Assembly: GCA_016926135.1 (NCBI GenBank)
Contig: JAFGPH010000581.1
Coordinates: 1-6,532, forward strand
Reading direction: 5' to 3'
Length of the DNA stretch: 6,532 nt
From: Deltaproteobacteria bacterium
GTDB taxonomy: Bacteria > Desulfobacterota > DSM-4660 > Desulfatiglandales > HGW-15
A program made the translations under genes and the position numbers. The notes below the pieces were generated by a model that saw only the letters and a program-made list of their open reading frames with translations, was not told the DNA's origin and searched no databases. This document shows positions 5,044 through 6,532 of this stretch, in pieces. Position 1 is the first letter of the stretch. Each line of letters begins with the position of its first letter.

Positions 5044-5459
5044 TGTGCACCGGCCGGAAGGAAGGGGTGACGCTTGCGCACCACCTCAGGACTCACCTCC
5101 TCGTTTCTTCGCAGCAGCGCCTCGACATCTTCCGGGTAGGCCAGATAAAACCCGATGGCTGCGCGCAGTTGCTGGTCCGTGAGCCAATGGTAGGCCTTGC
5201 GGAGCCGGTCATAGTCGCTGCCAACGCCTTTGTAGGACCCAATGAGTTCCCATACCTCGATTCCCGTCCCAGCAATGCGGGCCCTCCTTCCAGACGTGCC
5301 CTCCGTGAAAACGATACCGGGACAGCGTTTCATCTTCACGGCCTCTTCCAGTAGTTCATTCGTGATCGCAGTGAAATCCCGGCCTCGCTCCTGGGCCAAC
5401 TGTTCAATTTCTCTGACGATATTCTCTTGAAGGCGGATGCTCTTCTGTACGGAAGCCAT
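5040..5459 (-). CDS. DUF433-domain antitoxin (VapB45 type)
   Basis: This 139-residue protein is the likely antitoxin of the downstream DUF5615 toxin, binding it and probably repressing their shared promoter. Residues 3-44 (starting [20 protein letters not shown]) look like a ribbon-helix-helix DNA-binding segment. Residues about 47-118 are the DUF433 domain, with [16 protein letters not shown] (57-72), a tyrosine-rich middle and [20 protein letters not shown] (93-112), the region that typically forms a winged-helix-like fold. The ATG at 5459 follows AGAGGAGGT at 9 bp; the reading frame continues open upstream to 5597, but that part is the promoter region. The gene overlaps the toxin start by 4 bp and precedes it, the usual antitoxin-first order. 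Confidence 0.85.
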   Translation of the reverse strand: MASVQKSIRLQENIVREIEQLAQERGRDFTAITNELLEEAVKMKRCPGIVFTEGTSGRRARIAGTGIEVWELIGSYKGVGSDYDRLRKAYHWLTDQQLRAAIGFYLAYPEDVEALLRRNEEVSPEVVRKRHPFLPAGAH

Positions 5460-5468
5460 AATCCTATT

Positions 5469-5477
5469 ACCTCCTCT
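5469..5477 (-). promoter_or_regulatory. Strong Shine-Dalgarno site of the antitoxin
   Basis: AGAGGAGGT on the minus strand, 9 bp before the ATG at 5459, fixes the antitoxin start. It contrasts with the toxin, which has no such site, consistent with antitoxin made in excess. Confidence 0.8.
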
Positions 5478-5496
5478 GGGCCTTTGATAGCATGTC

Positions 5497-5509
5497 GCTG
5501 TAGGACAGC
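5497..5509. promoter_or_regulatory. Candidate antitoxin operator palindrome
   Basis: GCTGT-AGG-ACAGC is a perfect 13-bp inverted repeat (two 5-bp arms, 3-bp centre) just downstream of the -10 box, around the expected transcription start. This is a common place for autoregulatory binding by a toxin-antitoxin complex. No experimental support is visible from sequence. Confidence 0.45.
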
Positions 5510-5511
5510 AG

Positions 5512-5539
5512 ATTACATCGAAAGCAAGCCGCCTGTCAA
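5512..5539 (-). promoter_or_regulatory. Sigma-70-type promoter of the toxin-antitoxin operon
   Basis: On the minus strand a perfect TTGACA (5534-5539) is followed after 16 bp by TGTAAT (5512-5517), which matches 5 of 6 -10 positions. Transcription would start near 5505, about 46 nt before the antitoxin ATG. Confidence 0.7.
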
Positions 5540-5618
5540 CCGGTGACGGAAAAGGCGGTAATAGGGATGTACACCATACGTGAGTGAAAAGCTGCAAGGG
5601 CTTCTGCGGGGATAGGAA

Positions 5619-6437
5619 TCAGTCCTTGAGGCCCCGGGCAATCCGCAGATAGACCTCACGGATGCCCCTCTCGAATGCCTCCCTGGAGACCCCGGTCATG
5701 GTCTCGCTCCGGTCCCACCAGCCGATTTGGTTGAGGTGGTCGGCATCCATTTCCTCCAGGAGGTACTCCTTCTTCCATATGGCCGAACGCAGGGACACGA
5801 GGCCATCGTTTTCCCCCTCCTCTTCCCGGATGATCCTGAAGGAGAAACGAAGAGGCCTGAACGTGCGCTCCAGGGGCTGGACGCCCGCCACGGTTTGGTA
5901 GCGCACCCCGTTGGCGTTCTCGAAGGGCGCAAGGGTTTCATTCAGACGGGCGCAGGCCTCCCTCGAAAGGGACAGAAACCCCGAGAGATCCAGGCCCAGC
6001 CTCCGGGCCAGGGGCACCAGGAATCCCAGCCTCTCGATCCCCCGGTCCGCATAGGCCGTCCCGAGATGGGGGGTGCCGATGGTGGTGAGGGAGACCACGC
6101 GCTTGTCCATCCCGTGGCGGTAGATCATGTACCTGGCGTCCAGGCCTCCCATGCTGTGCGCAATGATATGAACCGCCGGCCAGCGGGAGAATCCCTCCGT
6201 GATCCTGAAGAGTTCCCTTCGGAGATCCGAGGCGCGCCGCTCCAGGGAGCCAGCCCAACTCACCCGGGCGTGGAAGGCCGGGAAGCCGTGGGAGATCAAG
6301 GCGCTTCGGATCTTGCGGAAGTAATGGAAACGATCGTCCCCGGTGTTGTCACGGCTGGAGGGAAAAGGCAGGAGCCGGTGAAAAGGGCAGATGCCATGGG
6401 TAAGGATGATGGGGAGGGGACAACGGGGAAGGTCCAC
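5619..6437 (-). CDS. Lipase-like alpha/beta hydrolase
   Basis: This 272-residue protein is an alpha/beta-hydrolase resembling bacterial triacylglycerol lipases (family I.1/I.2) and PGAP1-like esterases. The chain opens with LPIILTHG (8-15), the oxyanion strand, followed by a segment with DDRFHYFRKIRSALISHGFP (34-53) like the lipase lid-proximal region. The nucleophile elbow is AHSMGGLDARY (93-103, Ser95), then TTIGTPHLGT (118-127), NDGLVSLRSA (210-219, Asp211) and DADHLNQIGW (231-240, His234), completing the triad. There is no signal peptide, so a cytosolic esterase is more likely than a secreted lipase unless the start is wrong. The only usable start is GTG at 6437: an in-frame stop lies 3 bp further upstream. 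No Shine-Dalgarno site precedes it, and a repeat element begins 12 bp away, so the native 5' end may have been disturbed. Confidence 0.85.
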   Translation of the reverse strand: MDLPRCPLPIILTHGICPFHRLLPFPSSRDNTGDDRFHYFRKIRSALISHGFPAFHARVSWAGSLERRASDLRRELFRITEGFSRWPAVHIIAHSMGGLDARYMIYRHGMDKRVVSLTTIGTPHLGTAYADRGIERLGFLVPLARRLGLDLSGFLSLSREACARLNETLAPFENANGVRYQTVAGVQPLERTFRPLRFSFRIIREEEGENDGLVSLRSAIWKKEYLLEEMDADHLNQIGWWDRSETMTGVSREAFERGIREVYLRIARGLKD

Positions 6438-6446
6438 GGTTCAAGG
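6426..6446 (-). repeat. Degenerate 7-bp repeats over the hydrolase start
   Basis: On the minus strand CCTTGAA, CCGTGGA and CCTTCCC follow each other with a 7-bp period. The first fits the C-N-T-T-G-A-R unit of the other arrays; the other two are degenerate. The GTG start of the hydrolase is in the second unit. Weaker than the other arrays. Confidence 0.35.
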
Positions 6447-6448
6447 TT

Positions 6449-6532
6449 GACGGCTTCGTAAAAAGTCCATCTGCTGTGTTGCGCTTCATCTTTCGTCATT
6501 GCGGCGTACTTCTATGTACGCCTCATTCCTCA
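6449..6532. repeat. Dispersed repeat element, left end, cut by the window edge
   Basis: The stretch begins GACGGCTTCGTAAAAAGTCC and contains a perfect hairpin, GGCGTAC (6503-6509), a 6-nt loop and GTACGCC (6516-6522). I recall very similar sequences repeated many times between genes in Desulfobacterota, there ending in an inverted copy of the first bases (TTTTTACGAAGCCGTC). That end would lie to the right of the window. It encodes nothing obvious and may be a small non-autonomous mobile element or structured repeat. The identification rests on memory, not on a search. Confidence 0.6.

Noticed and set aside
4041..5459. DarTG-type system (macrodomain antitoxin with DNA ADP-ribosyltransferase)
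   Set aside because: The macrodomain protein is a short YmdB-like single domain, and the adjacent toxin is PIN-like with its own DUF433 antitoxin; no DarT is visible.
5534..5580. Six-codon plus-strand frame (ATG 5567, MYTIRE) after GGCGGTAATAGG
   Set aside because: It is too short, opposite to the operon's promoter, and has no sign of conservation.
5460..5597. 46-residue upstream extension of the antitoxin
   Set aside because: It would translate the promoter and palindrome, while a strong Shine-Dalgarno site points to the ATG at 5459.
5727..6461. 244-codon frame opposite the hydrolase
   Set aside because: It is antisense to a gene with a complete catalytic triad and has a low-complexity composition.

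Overview
This is a GC-rich stretch (roughly 60% GC by eye) of a Gram-negative bacterial chromosome. The gene mix suggests an anaerobic Desulfobacterota (former Deltaproteobacteria) or a related lineage. The supporting points are a TRAP transporter, a nitroreductase fused to a 2[4Fe-4S] ferredoxin, a DUF433/DUF5615 toxin-antitoxin pair, and a repeat at the right edge whose wording I associate from memory with Desulfobacterota genomes. This placement is inference; the window holds no rRNA or other phylogenetic marker.

Left part (1-1723, minus strand): a regulated transport operon read right to left. It consists of an RpiR/SIS-type regulator, the small TRAP permease subunit DctQ, and the start of the large subunit DctM, which runs off the window. 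DctQ and DctM overlap by 4 bp. The regulator has a convincing sigma-70 promoter, and a 17-bp imperfect palindrome of RpiR/HexR type lies over its -10 box, so autoregulation and control by a phosphorylated metabolite are likely. No solute-binding protein (DctP) gene is visible.

Middle (1988-3798, plus strand): a divergent pair made of a BASS/SBF-like multi-pass transporter followed by a ferredoxin-nitroreductase fusion with a strong Shine-Dalgarno site. A shared job (uptake, then reduction, of an unknown substrate) is possible but unproven.

Right part (4041-6437, minus strand): a lipase-like alpha/beta hydrolase, then a DUF433 antitoxin and DUF5615 PIN-like toxin with their own promoter and a palindrome near the transcription start, then a YmdB/MacroD-type macrodomain protein 64 bp behind the toxin and probably in the same operon. 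The toxin starts at TTG inside a TTGA overlap and has His at a position where I expect a conserved Asp.

The feature that ordinary annotation would miss is a family of 7-bp-period repeats with the loose unit C-N-T-T-G-A-R. They sit at gene ends: over the transporter stop codon (2897-2924), in both orientations in the convergent gap (3835-3862, 4002-4029, 4066-4100), where they also encode the tail of the macrodomain protein, and more degenerately over the hydrolase start (6426-6446). A separate dispersed repeat element begins at 6449 and runs off the right edge.
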